64,000 bases of DNA, from NCBI RefSeq assembly GCF_022539505.1, contig NW_025899963.1:62001-126000 (forward strand). The letters run 5' to 3'. The position numbers were made by a program, and so were the translations under genes. This document shows positions 1 through 55,935 of the stretch, piece after piece. The notes below the pieces were generated by a model, which saw only the letters and a program-made list of their open reading frames with translations, was not told the DNA's origin and did not search any database. This DNA comes from Lolium rigidum. Taxonomy: Eukaryota; Streptophyta; Magnoliopsida; Poales; Poaceae. Position 1 is the stretch's first letter. Each line of letters starts with the position of its first letter.

Positions 1-269
1 TTCCACTGTAATTGGACAGGTTTGCACAGAACATTGACATTTGGAATACAAACTGACAGTAATATAACATCAAATCAAAAGAACATCAATATGATTAAAA
101 GGACTACAACTTGATGCAACACCTTTGTTGCCATTGCTCAAAAGGACTGCAATCTGTCTAACACCTAGCCCAAATACCAAGATAAACTAGGGCAAAGAAC
201 ATCTAATCAACGTACAGTATAAATCTACCACGAATTCCAAATCGAAGGATATGCTCACAGAGTACTAAC

Positions 270-339
270 CGTACTCGGGGTCAGGGGCGCCGCGCTGCCT
301 AAGACGCGGAGGCATCAAATCGACGGCTGGAGAAGCCAT
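270..339 (-). CDS. First coding exon of an unidentified gene (partial)
   Basis: On the minus strand an ATG at 339 opens a 23-codon reading frame that begins MASPAVDLMPPRLRQRG and ends at a good splice donor (GTTAGT, 269-264) after the codons for DPEY. The sequence is GC-rich like the first exons of grass genes and is followed by AT-rich intron-like sequence to position 1. The rest of the gene would lie left of the window. An upstream out-of-frame ATG is followed at once by a stop. I do not recognise the protein. It points the same way as the BEACH gene and would lie downstream of it. It could still be a chance ORF; transcript evidence is needed. Confidence 0.4.
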
Positions 340-2435
340 CGATCTCCTCCGCAACCGCCGGCCGCTGCCTCCAAGTTCTTGGCCGCACGGTCAAATCGCC
401 ATGGCGCCACCTCTCCCTTTGTTCTGTTCGTGTCTGATGGAGGACGAAAGTGTTCTGTGCATAAGTTGGGCTCTGGGACGGCAGCACGCACGCCTCACAT
501 GACCACTAACGGCGCCGTGTGAGCGACTTAACGACGTCGTGCCGGACCGACTAATGCGTGGCTACGCTGCAACTTCGTGACCGAAACTTAGCATTTTCCC
601 AGTTCGTGACTAATCCGCTCGTCCGTGGCAACTTCATGACCCACCAAGCGTTTTACTCTTTCAAAAATCCAGAAAAAGTCCTCTAAACTAACGTAGTAGT
701 AGCTATACTTACGGAACTTAGTTATCTCTCTTCACAAAACCTTTTAGTAGCTTTTTAGTCAACAAGCTACTGAAATCGATGCAAGCTAGATAAATGTGTG
801 AACTGCCAAAAGAACGACGCACTCGCCGACATACATGGGCTGCGCTTGGGGTAATGTGTTTATTCGATTCTTTTGTGTGTCTTGCTATAGCCTATCAAGT
901 TTGCCTGCCCGGCGCAGTAAGCTAGGGTGGAATATTTCGTGAAACAACACTGCACAGTGGCTCTCAGCTATATTTAGTTAGTTCAAACCCGCCGCATGAG
1001 AGTACTAGTCCTGTGCCGCCCGCCGGTAGTCCCGTCCTAAATAAAAACATGAACTACCTTGTATATTTTTTCCCTTTTCTAAATAAAAAGGCGGGGCTCC
1101 TTCCGGTTGTTCTAAAAAAAGGATTTGAATTTTCTTGATGGAGGGGGCTCTCCTTTTTTTTTTGAAGCAATTACGAGTAAAAAATAAATGGAATAGTTGT
1201 TGAAATAGTTGATAGATTGTCCATTGAGTGTAATTTAATGGATTTTATATCTTAATGAAATGAAATTTACTTTTTTGGTCAATATGAAATAGAAATCTGT
1301 CTGAATGTAATAGAGAAACTAATTTGTTAGCACAGATTGTAATTAACTTTTGTACTTCTAAAAGATGCACCAAACATGGCACAAAATATTGTCGCCCACC
1401 TTAGCTCTATTGTGGCGTTATTTAATCTACTGAGGCGCATATCACTTTCCTCGATGCGGTTATTCATGATGGCTTTTAAGTGCTTCCTAAGCACGAGGGT
1501 GGTTCTTAGGCGTGTGCATAAGCATTTATAATCGCAAGGTCCAGCGTGCGTTGTTGTAGTGTTGCCTGAAAAACTTTTCCCTAATTTTGGTGAAATTCTC
1601 TAAAGTGGGGATGGACCAAAAGTCTTCTCCTACTACGGAAGGAGGTTGATCCCGTTGTCACATGCATAGTGGTGGAAAGGGGGAATAATTTTTGTCGTCA
1701 ACACCGACATGGGATCAACAACTCCATCACCATCTTCACTGAGAACATCGCCGCCATCTCCATCTTTTGACTTCACCCCCCCCCCCCATTTGGAACTTGA
1801 AAAGCTTTCTATTATTGCAAGCGTGCTAGTAATCTATATTGTATTGTTCTTTATTGGTTGAAGTTATAATTTATGACTTTTTGTATTTCCTCTACGCATT
1901 GCCATGGTTTGTTATTTTACTAATTCTCCATCTTCCCGATGGCATATGATACCTTAGCCGATTTCCTTGTAGATTCATTATTTAGCTTTAGTTCAATGAT
2001 GGTATGAATGCCAATGGAACTTTGCCTTTATGCTCTCATAGGTTTGTACCTTAGAGCATGGAAGAGAGGATGAAAAGTCATAGATGACATAAACCACTTC
2101 ACAATTATTGAATTGTGATAAGGGATGGTTTTAATGGGCTCATGGCGTTTCAGGCTAACTATACGTTGGATTTCTACGGCTTCAGGTTAGTCAACAAGGC
2201 TCTAGTCTCCTTACTTTGAAGAAGCCATATACGGTGGAAATTCGTTAGTTCCACCGGTAAGTTTGATTCAAAACCTACCCATGCTTGTGGTGAAGGTAAT
2301 GGTGAATCATATGACCTCGTATCTACCGAGCATAGTGTGGGAAGGCACTAGAGTCTCATGTCTTCATACCTAATTTTACCAAGCGCTCGGCACACCTGAT
2401 TAAGTGCTCCGCCGAACATGAGGAACTAGCAAGGA
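340..2435. other. Intergenic sequence, no gene recognised
   Basis: The first 150 bases or so are GC-rich and may be the promoter and 5' UTR of the minus-strand exon at 339. The remainder is AT-rich with short homopolymers (T-run near 1150, C-run near 1778). It has no long ORF, no clear LTR and no tRNA. Parts from 1560 onward look like decayed repeat DNA leading into the LINE relic at 2440. Confidence 0.4.
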
Positions 2436-2439
2436 CGAA

Positions 2440-3000
2440 ACTTCATTGTATGATCCTTCCTATTCAATGTACTTATCTTGGCTTGCCGCTAAGAATGAGA
2501 GGATTTTTTGATGGCGGCAAATATGTAACCGATAGTGGATAAGGTAGGGAGTAAGCTGCCAACTTGGTGAGCATCCATACTTCAAAGAGGGGGTCGACTA
2601 GAATTAGTTAAGGCAACTCGACATTGATCCCCATGCATGCGATGATGGCCTTGGACAAACCTACCAAGTCCATTGTAGGGTTTTACATGGTATATCGGGG
2701 TTTCCTCTGGCATGGTCGAAAGGACACAATAGGTGGTCATTACAAGGTGACGTGGAATAAGGTGTGCGCATAAGGTGGTTATGGCTCAATACTTGGTGGA
2801 TAAGCAGTGGAGTGTGCTCGACATTTCAACTGCCAAAGGAGGAGATTGGACTTTTGATGGCTCCAACCTCATCGCGGGTTAGGGGCGATCGTTGTACCCT
2901 CTTCTGGAACAAAATGTGGTACGAGGGCTCCCGTTTTCGAGACCGTTTCGCGGGCATTGATTCTAGAGTGAGCACGCTGGATCAGAGGTCCTAAGTGTTT
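2440..3000 (+). mobile_element. Decayed LINE (L1-type) reverse transcriptase fragment
   Basis: Read across frames on the plus strand, this stretch gives the C-terminal part of a plant L1 reverse transcriptase. The order is YLGLPL near 2470, VDKVGSKLPTW near 2535, a GRLELVKAT-like run near 2590, and GFLWHGRKDTIGGHYKVTWNKVC near 2700-2770. The same order of motifs is seen in the better preserved LINE at 36485-41860. Stops and frameshifts break it many times. No poly-A tail or target duplication could be set, so the ends are approximate. It is an old, inactive remnant. Confidence 0.55.
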
Positions 3001-4311
3001 GACACTTCTAAACATTGAAAAAGTTGGAACCGAGGTTGAACAATGGAAGAGGGTGAAGCTCCTACGAGGAGAGTTGTTCAACAATGCCATTGTCAAGGTG
3101 GCGAACAGGAGAGTACTTCAATAGGTAGACTGGTGCAATGTGTACGTGAGAATACATTGTCAACGGCAATCTCTTTTTCTTTTCTTTTTGTTTAAACCCT
3201 TCTTTTACTTGTCGTATTAATCCTTTTGGCTTTGAGTGGACGTCGGGACTTCCATCTATGAGACTGATACACCTTTTCCATGGCGTATCCTTGAAAAATA
3301 AATAAATGGAGGGAGTACTATCTCTACAAAAATATAAGTAAAACATTCCATGGAGTCGTAAGTTTGAAAGAACAATCACATAAACACCTCACGTTTCAAA
3401 GTAATACTCACTTTCAGTTGAGAGAATCTTTATCAAATGACGATAGGACAGCTATCTGTCAGTGAGAAACCGATCAAAGAATTAGAATAGAAAAAAAAGG
3501 AACACTTCCTCCAGATCGTTAGCAATGTAAAATATCCTCCTCTACGACAATGTGCAGTTTGGTGAGTACAGAACAATGGCATCTAACACATACAGGAAAA
3601 TCATATGTTGGAGCTACTGCTGCTACCACTTAACTACACAACCACATGACTACAGGAGTGGTGTGCTATACAGTTGTTGTAAGACTGTTGTCAATTGCTA
3701 AGTCCCTACCCGGTGAAGATCCTCAATTGCGTCTAATCTGAAAACAAATATGGTACTCCGCCATCGCTGTTCATCATGCATGTTACTTTCACTACTGTCA
3801 GCTTGGTTGCTCATGGATCATTATCAGCAGAGTATCTCGAGAATATTTGTTGCCGAATCTCACTACACTCATGTACATGAGCACGAGAATGGTGGCATCT
3901 CTGCTAATAACCTTCAGTGAGAATCAACAAAATTCAGCAGTCAATGCTTTCCGGAAGAATTCTGCACTTGGTTGAACTGAAGTTAACATTTCCAAATGTT
4001 AAATTCTGTACCTCGCAGTTCAATAGTATGAAGTGCTGAAATGACTCATTATTTCCTAACTAAAGTACAAACTGTTTCATATGAATCTGGTAAAGAAGTT
4101 TAGACACTTCTCTCCATATGCATTATAAGCAGTACTAAGAGGGAACTCAAGGTGTAGTTCATTTTGCAGGTGAGAAGTACTAAAAATCATGAGAATGAAA
4201 AAAACAACCATGAAAAGGGCAACTAAATAAGACAGTCATGAGGAAAGGCCACGGTGTACCTTATGCTGTAAACTTCAAGCAAGGGTCTTGTGTGTGGATT
4301 TCACTAACTAC
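3001..4311. other. 3' flank of the BEACH gene
   Basis: This is AT-rich sequence downstream of the minus-strand stop codon at 4312. The part next to the stop is probably the 3' UTR, but no poly-A signal can be singled out. A CTCCCTCC-like end near 3306 suggests a broken Stowaway-type MITE, whose partner end I could not find. No coding region is supported. Confidence 0.4.
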
Positions 4312-49163
<44,852 letters not shown>

Positions 49164-49600
49164 CGCCTCCGAACGGAGCCTACTGCCAGCACCGGCGCAT
49201 CACCGTTCACCGTTCACCACCGGCCGGCGACGAGGAAACAAACCCTATACGGGGTTCGATTAATCCGGAATGCGATCTCGATGTGGGACGGGGAGGAGCT
49301 CGATCGCGATCGACGGAAAAATTTCTCCGAGTGAGTGCGGGAGCGTGCGACGCGTGCTCCGAGCTCGCCTATGTTTAGACCCCGCGGAAATGGAGGGAGA
49401 CGAGACGGGGATTGGGATTTTGGGAGGAGAGCGGGGACCTGGTGATCTGGGGGAGGAAGGAGAAGTTCAGGGGGCGTTTCGGAAAAAGTAGCCGCTAATC
49501 CGTTAGCTATTTAAATCTGATTGCATCCTCTTGGCGTTTACGCCTTTCTCTACTACGCGATATGAGCATGAAGGCGTATTTTTTGTTCCAATTGAGCTGT
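49164..49600 (-). promoter_or_regulatory. 5' UTR and presumed promoter of BCHB
   Basis: The sequence upstream of the BCHB ATG is GC-rich with CG-containing palindromes (GATCGCGATCG near 49302) and no TATA box at a clear distance. It becomes AT-rich beyond about 49500. No experimentally defined site can be assigned; this is placed by position and composition. Confidence 0.4.
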
Positions 49601-50169
49601 GTGTGATTGTGTGAGTTTGCAACCTTTGATAGCCATATTAACATTGGCAGGCTATCAAAAATATCGTTAAAGTGCAAACAAACTTCGCCGGTGATTCAGG
49701 GTGCCGTGGCACACCAGTCATGCTCGAGGTTAGTGGGCATCCTTCAAGGCGGAGCTAAAAGTCGACCGCGCATCGGATGGAGGACAGATTGGGTATCAGG
49801 TGTTGCGCAAGGTCAGCGGTGGCAGGAGTAGCACCGAGGCGATGATCACAAAATGTTGTTACAAGTGCATATCAGCCATTGGGTGGTAACTAGAGAAATG
49901 AATTCGCGTCGATTTGGTTCAAACTTGAGATATTCCCTTGTCTTGCATTTTTAGACTGCAAAAGCTTGGGCTGTGATTATGTCACGGTGCCTTGCTCACC
50001 AAATCATTTTAGTGCCGAATTGTAGCTGCACGTTTTTATTAGCAAGAAACATAAAAACGACCTAACACCTTAGATAATGCAGGTTAAGGTAACTTTTTAC
50101 CACACCTCAAGTTAAGGTAATTTTATGAGAACTTCTCCTCAAGTTAATGTACACCTAACAGAAATATAC

Positions 50170-51545
50170 TATGGAGAATATGATCAGGACAGATTCGCCA
50201 AGACAAGCCAAATCAAACAATATTACTTACACCATTCATACCTAAAACTGATTAACAGAAAGGAACCAACAAAAATCAGTAATGATTTTCTGACTATGTG
50301 ATCAACAGGAATTTCAACAACAAACACAGTTAGCCACAAGTACAGTTTGGGCTCCATATGATCAGGACGAATTCAACATGACAGCCACGATTGAACATGA
50401 TGACTTGCACGAGTCACACTTTAACTGCATAACAGATAAGAAAACAACTTAATGTAGTGAAACGCAACTTTCTATCCAGGATGAACTGGACGAACGAACC
50501 GATCACAATTGACTTGCACCAACTGCTTAACAGAAACAAAGCAACCTGATATTAGTAGCATGGAAGGACAAACAGCAGCAGGCTAAAAGATGATGGATTT
50601 GTCCATTTTGCAATGCATCACTATTAGTGAGCGGCACATCAGAGATCAGTGAGTCCTTGCTATCGACAACAATCTGCCACGATCTGCAGAAAAATTACCA
50701 AACACATAAGTCATAACCAAGCGTCCATATTAAAATTTATAATTTCAGGTGATGTTTTACTTATAACTAGTTTCATAGGTTACAAGAATGTATTTAACAT
50801 GTGAACTTCACCTATGCAGAAAATAACTTAATGCATTTTAACAAAAAAAACTGAAGCAATGTAAACTGGTAATACAACATCAAAAAGGTTGACTAGCAAT
50901 CTCTATTTTCACCAACCAGACACTTCTTGCTTCATCAGCTATTTAACCAATGAACAGCAATAGCGGAAAGGGGACTTTTTATTCCAGGGGTAATGATGCA
51001 ATTGGCGCCCTGCTTCCCATGGACTGCTCCATATAGTAGCACAAGGGTTTTCAGGCAGAAGAATAACCAGACCTGAGTCCAGAATTCAGAAATGGCCACA
51101 GAAACAAGAGGCGACTTTTATTTTATGGCAGGACACACTGACATAAGTTTAAAGTTTTTAGTAAAAGCAAAAAAACAGCTGAGTTCCACACCTGTTAAAA
51201 TATATTTACAAATGAAAAAAAAATGGTGAACTAATTTATGACTTGGATCCTAGTATCACCAAGTGTTTGTCCAACAAGTCCGGTACTGCTACTTGACAGA
51301 TCTTTTGAAGACTAGATCAAGATTGAAGCCATATTAAAATGTCATGAAACGGAAAGAACATAGATTGCACTACTTTTGGTTCCAAGTAGCTGGGTTGAGC
51401 ATCAGCAAACAGTAACTGAAATATGCCTCTAATCTGAAATACAACCTTTTGACATTACGGTGAGGATGAATTCGACAAGACAACAACAATTGATCATCAG
51501 GACTTGCAAACTTCTATGTGAACTGCTGAACAGAGAATAAGCAAC
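50170..51545. repeat. Family of degenerate direct repeats
   Basis: Four segments near 50178, 50357, 50478 and 51458 share the order (GATCAGGAC)GAATTC-ACAAGACA, then AATTGA-CATGATGACTTGCAC, then AACTGCTTAACAGA, then AAGCAACTTGA. They are about 110 bp each and strongly diverged. The last one leads straight into the LTR at 51601. They may be part of a longer LTR or an old tandem array. No gene is supported between 49600 and 51600. Confidence 0.4.
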
Positions 51546-51600
51546 TTGACACTTAGCAGTAGCAGCGCTGAAAGAAACCAGCAGCAGACTTTGATTTTTT

Positions 51601-52634
51601 TGTTGGATAATTAGGCACAATTTCCATGATTAATTCCAGAATATAAAACATGATGACAGCAACTACTAACATGTGAAACTCGAACATACTAGATGCATTA
51701 ATCAACATGAGTAGCAGCAGCGCAAACGGTAAAGCATCCATCGCTAAACAGATCGAGATATGTCGCACGTACCGATCTGGTGGAGGTGTAGCAGATGATG
51801 TCGCAGCAGTAACGTTGTTGATGACAACGTTGTTGACGACGGGTCGAAGTAGACGGCGTTGAAGACGACGGTAGGCAGCACCGCCCGACTTGGACGGAAG
51901 GCGACCCGTGATGAAGAACTTGAGCAGTCGCGCAGAGCGCTTCCCAAAAACCTAATTCGCCCTCTCCCGTACAGGATCGCAAGGACGAGTGGTTCCGGAG
52001 ACCTGCTCTCCCGTTCGCCGATGCACGTCGGCGCGCGGGATGGAGTAGGCTACGATGGCGGCGCAAGCGAGAGAGGTGGAAACCCTAACTCGTGTATTCG
52101 GTGTGTTTCTCGCGGTAGCCGGGCAAGAGATTATATAGGCTCGGGAAACCCTAGGCAACGTGGGCCACGCCCACGTCGCACGAACGTTTCGAGTCGGTTA
52201 CAGATAGCCCACGATCCGGGAGCGACCCGAACCGACTAACTGCGACGCGTCCGTCTAGGACTCTGTTCGTTTTCCTGAGCTGCAAAAAGTAAGGAAAGTC
52301 TCGGCTCGAGGCTCAATCCACTCACCACGAGCGTGGCGCGCGTCGTCACGTGTCGAGTCGAGTCGAGACAAGCGAGCGAGGAGGAGGAAGAGCGCGCGTG
52401 TAGCACTCCTATTCTCACTCACTTACTAGTGGTGAAACAACCCACCTTATAAGGTGGTCTAACTTCCTCCCAACTTTCCATGTGGGACTAAACTTCCCAC
52501 CACTTGCCACTCACTAGTGAGCTGCCACCAACTTGGGCTCAAACTCACAAGGCTGCCACTATGTGGGCTTTGAGGTTTATAGGGAAAACTGAAATCTAAT
52601 TTGGGCCACTAAAAGTGGGCTCAATATTTCAACA
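51601..52634 (-). repeat. 3' LTR of the interrupted Copia
   Basis: This 1,034-bp LTR has TGTTG/CAACA ends and adjoins the polypurine tract at 52635. A TATA box (CCTATATAA, minus strand) lies near 52133. The right end is firm; the left end at 51601 is inferred from the TGTTG, because the partner LTR is outside the window. The LTR could extend further left into the degenerate repeats. Confidence 0.6.
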
Positions 52635-53176
52635 ATCCCCCACCAGATCTCAAATCCCCATTTAGAGATTTACCAATACTCGATGCTTGTTTATATACCA
52701 GTGTTTCAGCGGAGACTGTTAAGTTGAACTTCCGCCTAGAACCTTAAGCTACATCCATTCACACTTGAACAATGGACTAAGCCTTGAATTGCAAATTTTG
52801 CGTGAACAGGGTTTCACTCAAAGTCATAACCGAGTACATGGCTGCCGGTAGCCTACCCCGCGGGTGAAGCATATGCGTCATACTTCGTGGTCTCTTCATG
52901 AGTTTACTAGAGATCACCCAAATCTCATAGATTGCGACGTTTAACAATCGGACTCATATAGGTGTGTTATTTCAAGAATGCTCTGTAGGGCAGCAACTTT
53001 GCTATAATAGCCAACATAAACACATTAAGGCTTGTCGCCAACCTGCCTTACAGCAATTGAGAGTTGTGCATCTTCACATAGAGAGGGTTACATAATACTC
53101 TCCCCAATTAAACCACTAGTTTGTTCTTCCCAGGTCCTAATTCACGGGATCTCCGATCACAAAGGTTGGGTTACCA

Positions 53177-54152
53177 CTATGGTGTAACATCAACGGGTCT
53201 CAAACCCATCTCCCTCGATGCACTTTCTATCACATTACGTGATAGTCCCTTTGTAAAGGGATCTGCCAGGTTTTTGTCTGTTTGAATATACGTAACAGTT
53301 ATTACTCCGGAGTTTCGCAATTTCCTGACAGACTTCAAACGTCTCTTGACGTGTCTTGATGACTTCGCGTTATCCTTAGAATTGTTCACTTTGACAATTA
53401 CAGTTTGATTGTCACAATTCAAAAGGATTGCCGGAACAGGTTTTTCAACCACGAGGCAAGTCCATCAAGAGCTCACGCAACCATTCCGATTCAACGGTGG
53501 TTGTGTCTAAAGCGATAAGTTCTGCTTCCATAGTTGACCTCATCAATATGGTTTGCTTGCAAGATCTCCATGACAACTGCGCCACCTCCAAAGGTAAATA
53601 CATACCCACTTGTGGCGTACGGATCAGCTACATCCGAGATCCAATTCGAATCACTATATCCTTCAAGCACGGTTGGGTGCCCCGAATAGTGAATCCCATA
53701 ACTCATTGTACCACATAGGTAGCGCATGACCCTATCAAGTGCATGCCAATGATCGGTACCGGGTTTGACATGAACCTACTCAACTTGCTAACAGCAAAAG
53801 AGATGTCGGGTCTAGTCGCGCTCGCTAAGTACATGAGTGAGCCAACGATCCGAGAATATCTCAATTGATCTATGGCGATTCTCCGGTTCTTGCGTAATGT
53901 CACACCGGGATCATAAGGTGTTGAAGAAGGCTTGCTATCAATATAGCCGAACCGGCTCAAGATCTTCTCAACATAATGGGATTGCGTTAGAGTAATCCCA
54001 CTCTCGTTCTTAATCGGCTTGATGTTCAGAATCACATCAGCTTCTCCCAGATCTTTCATATCAAAGCTCTTTGACAAGAAAGACTTGACCTCGTGTATTA
54101 CTTTCATGTTTGTACCAAAGATCAGAATATCATCCACATACAAACATAATAT
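53177..54152 (-). pseudogene. Copia RT (C-terminal part) and RNase H remnant
   Basis: The minus strand reads LCLYVDDILIFGTNM, MKDLGEADVILNIKPIK, YSRIVGSLMYLASATRPDIS, then the RNase H motifs DSNWISDVADPYATSGYVFT, LLNCDNQTVIVKVNNSKDN and NLADPFTKGLSRNVIESASR. A frameshift near 53740 and others near 53500 separate the pieces. The upstream part of pol is absent because of the Angela insertion. Confidence 0.8.
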
Positions 54153-55934
54153 TGTTGGAGATATGCCCAAGAGGCAATAATAAATGGTTATTATATATCT
54201 TTGTGTTTACGATAATGTTTATATACCATGCTATAATTGTATTAACCGAAACATTGATACATGTGTGATATGTAAACAACAAAGAGTCCCTAGTAAGCCT
54301 CTTAACTAGCTTGTTGATTAATAGATGATTAGTTTCATAATCATGAACATTGGATGTTATTAATAACAAGGTTATATCATTATATGAATGATGTAATGGA
54401 CACACCCAATTAAGCGTAGCATAAGATCACGTCATTAAGTTATTTGCTATAAGCTTTCGATACATAGTTACCTAGTCCTTATGACCATGAGATCATGTAA
54501 ATCACTTATACAGGAAAGGTACTTTGATTACATCAAACGCCCACTGCGTAAATGGGTGGTTATAAAGGTGGGATTAAGTATCCGGAAAGTATGAGTTGAG
54601 GCATATGGATCAACAGTGGGATTTGTCCATCCCGATGACGGATAGATATACTCTGGGCCCTCTCGGTGGAATGTCGTCTAATGTCTTGCAAGCATATGAA
54701 TAAGTTCATAAGAGACCACATACCACGGTACGAGTAAAGAGTACTTGTCAGGAGACGAGGTTGAACAAGGTATAGAGTGATACCGATGATCAAACCTCGG
54801 ACAAGTAAAATATCGCGTGACAAAGGGAATTGGTATCGTATGTGAATGGTTCATTCGATCACTAAGTCATCGTTGAATATGTGGGAGCCATTATGGATCT
54901 CCAGATCCCGCTATTGGTTATTGGTCGGAGAGAGGTCTCAACCATGTCTACATAGTTCACGAACCGTAGGGTGACACACTTAAGGTTTGATGTCGTTTAA
55001 GTAGATAGGGAATAAGGAATGGAGTTCGAAGTTTTGTTCGGAGTCTCGGATGGGATCCAGGACATCACGAGGAGGTCCGGAATGGTCCGGAGAATAAGAT
55101 TCATATATAGGAAGTCATATTCCAAGTTTGGAAATGATCCGGTGCATTTATGGCAGGTTCTAGAAGGTTCTAGAAAAGTCCGGATGAAATCACCATGGAA
55201 AGTGGAGTCCCGAAGGGACTCCACCTTGCATGACCAGCCAACCCTAAAGGGAAGGAGTCCAAGGTGGACTCCCCAAAGGGTGGCCGGCCAACCACCCAAG
55301 GAAGGGGTGGGAGTCCCACCTTGAGTGGGATTTCCCCCTTGGGTAGGTTTTGTCCCTATGGAAGGTTTTGGTTTCGGGTCTTATTCGAAGACTTGGATAC
55401 CAACACTTGGGGATTTCCACCTATATAATGAGGAGGAGAGGGAGGGGGCAGCCCACTCTTGGCCGCACCACCTAGGGCTGCCCATGGCCGGCGCCCTAGC
55501 CACCCCCTCTCCCAAACTCTAGCCTCTCCTCCTCCACCACTTCTCCCGCATACGCTTAGGCGAAGCCCTGCCGGAGTTCTCCACCACCACCGCCACCACG
55601 CCGTCGTCGCTGTCGGGATTCCGAGGAGGATCTACTACTTCCGCTGCCCGCTGGAACGGGGAGAAGGACGTCGTCTTCATCAACACCGAACGTGTGACCG
55701 AGTACGGAGGTGCTGCCCGATTGTGGCACCGTGATCAAGATCTTCTACGCGCTTTTGCAAGCGGCAAGTGATCGTCTACCGCAGCAATAAGAGCCTACTC
55801 TTATAGGCTTTGGAAATCTTCAAGGGTGAGTCTCGATCATCCCCTCGTTGCTCCCGTCTTCTAGATTGCATCTTGGCTTGGATTGTGTTCTTGCGGTAGG
55901 AAAATTTTTGTTTTCTATGCAACGTTATCCTACA
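54153..55934 (+). repeat. 5' LTR of the Angela-type element
   Basis: The LTR runs from TGTTGG to CCTACA. A TATA box, CTATATAATG, is at 55421-55430. A hairpin, GGAGTCCCGAAGGGACTCC, lies at about 55203-55221. The GC-rich block 55440-55740 is the expected leader downstream of the TATA box; its short ORFs are not genes. Confidence 0.85.
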
Positions 55935-55935
55935 G

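Larger units (their letters stand above)
51601..54152 (-). mobile_element. Copia element (3' half), interrupted by Angela
   Basis: On the minus strand the order is RT active site, RNase H, a noncoding gap, the polypurine tract GGTGGGGGAT and an LTR. The RT is cut at 54152, just upstream of ILCLYVDDI, by the Angela-type LTR. The missing 5' half should lie beyond the right edge of the window. Confidence 0.8.

Noticed and set aside
51698..52418. Several minus and plus ORFs with gene-like GC content
   Set aside because: They lie in the leader of a Copia LTR next to a TATA box and polypurine tract, not in a host gene.
55459..55738. Short ORFs rich in Ser, Pro and His
   Set aside because: They are part of the Angela-type LTR leader after its TATA box.
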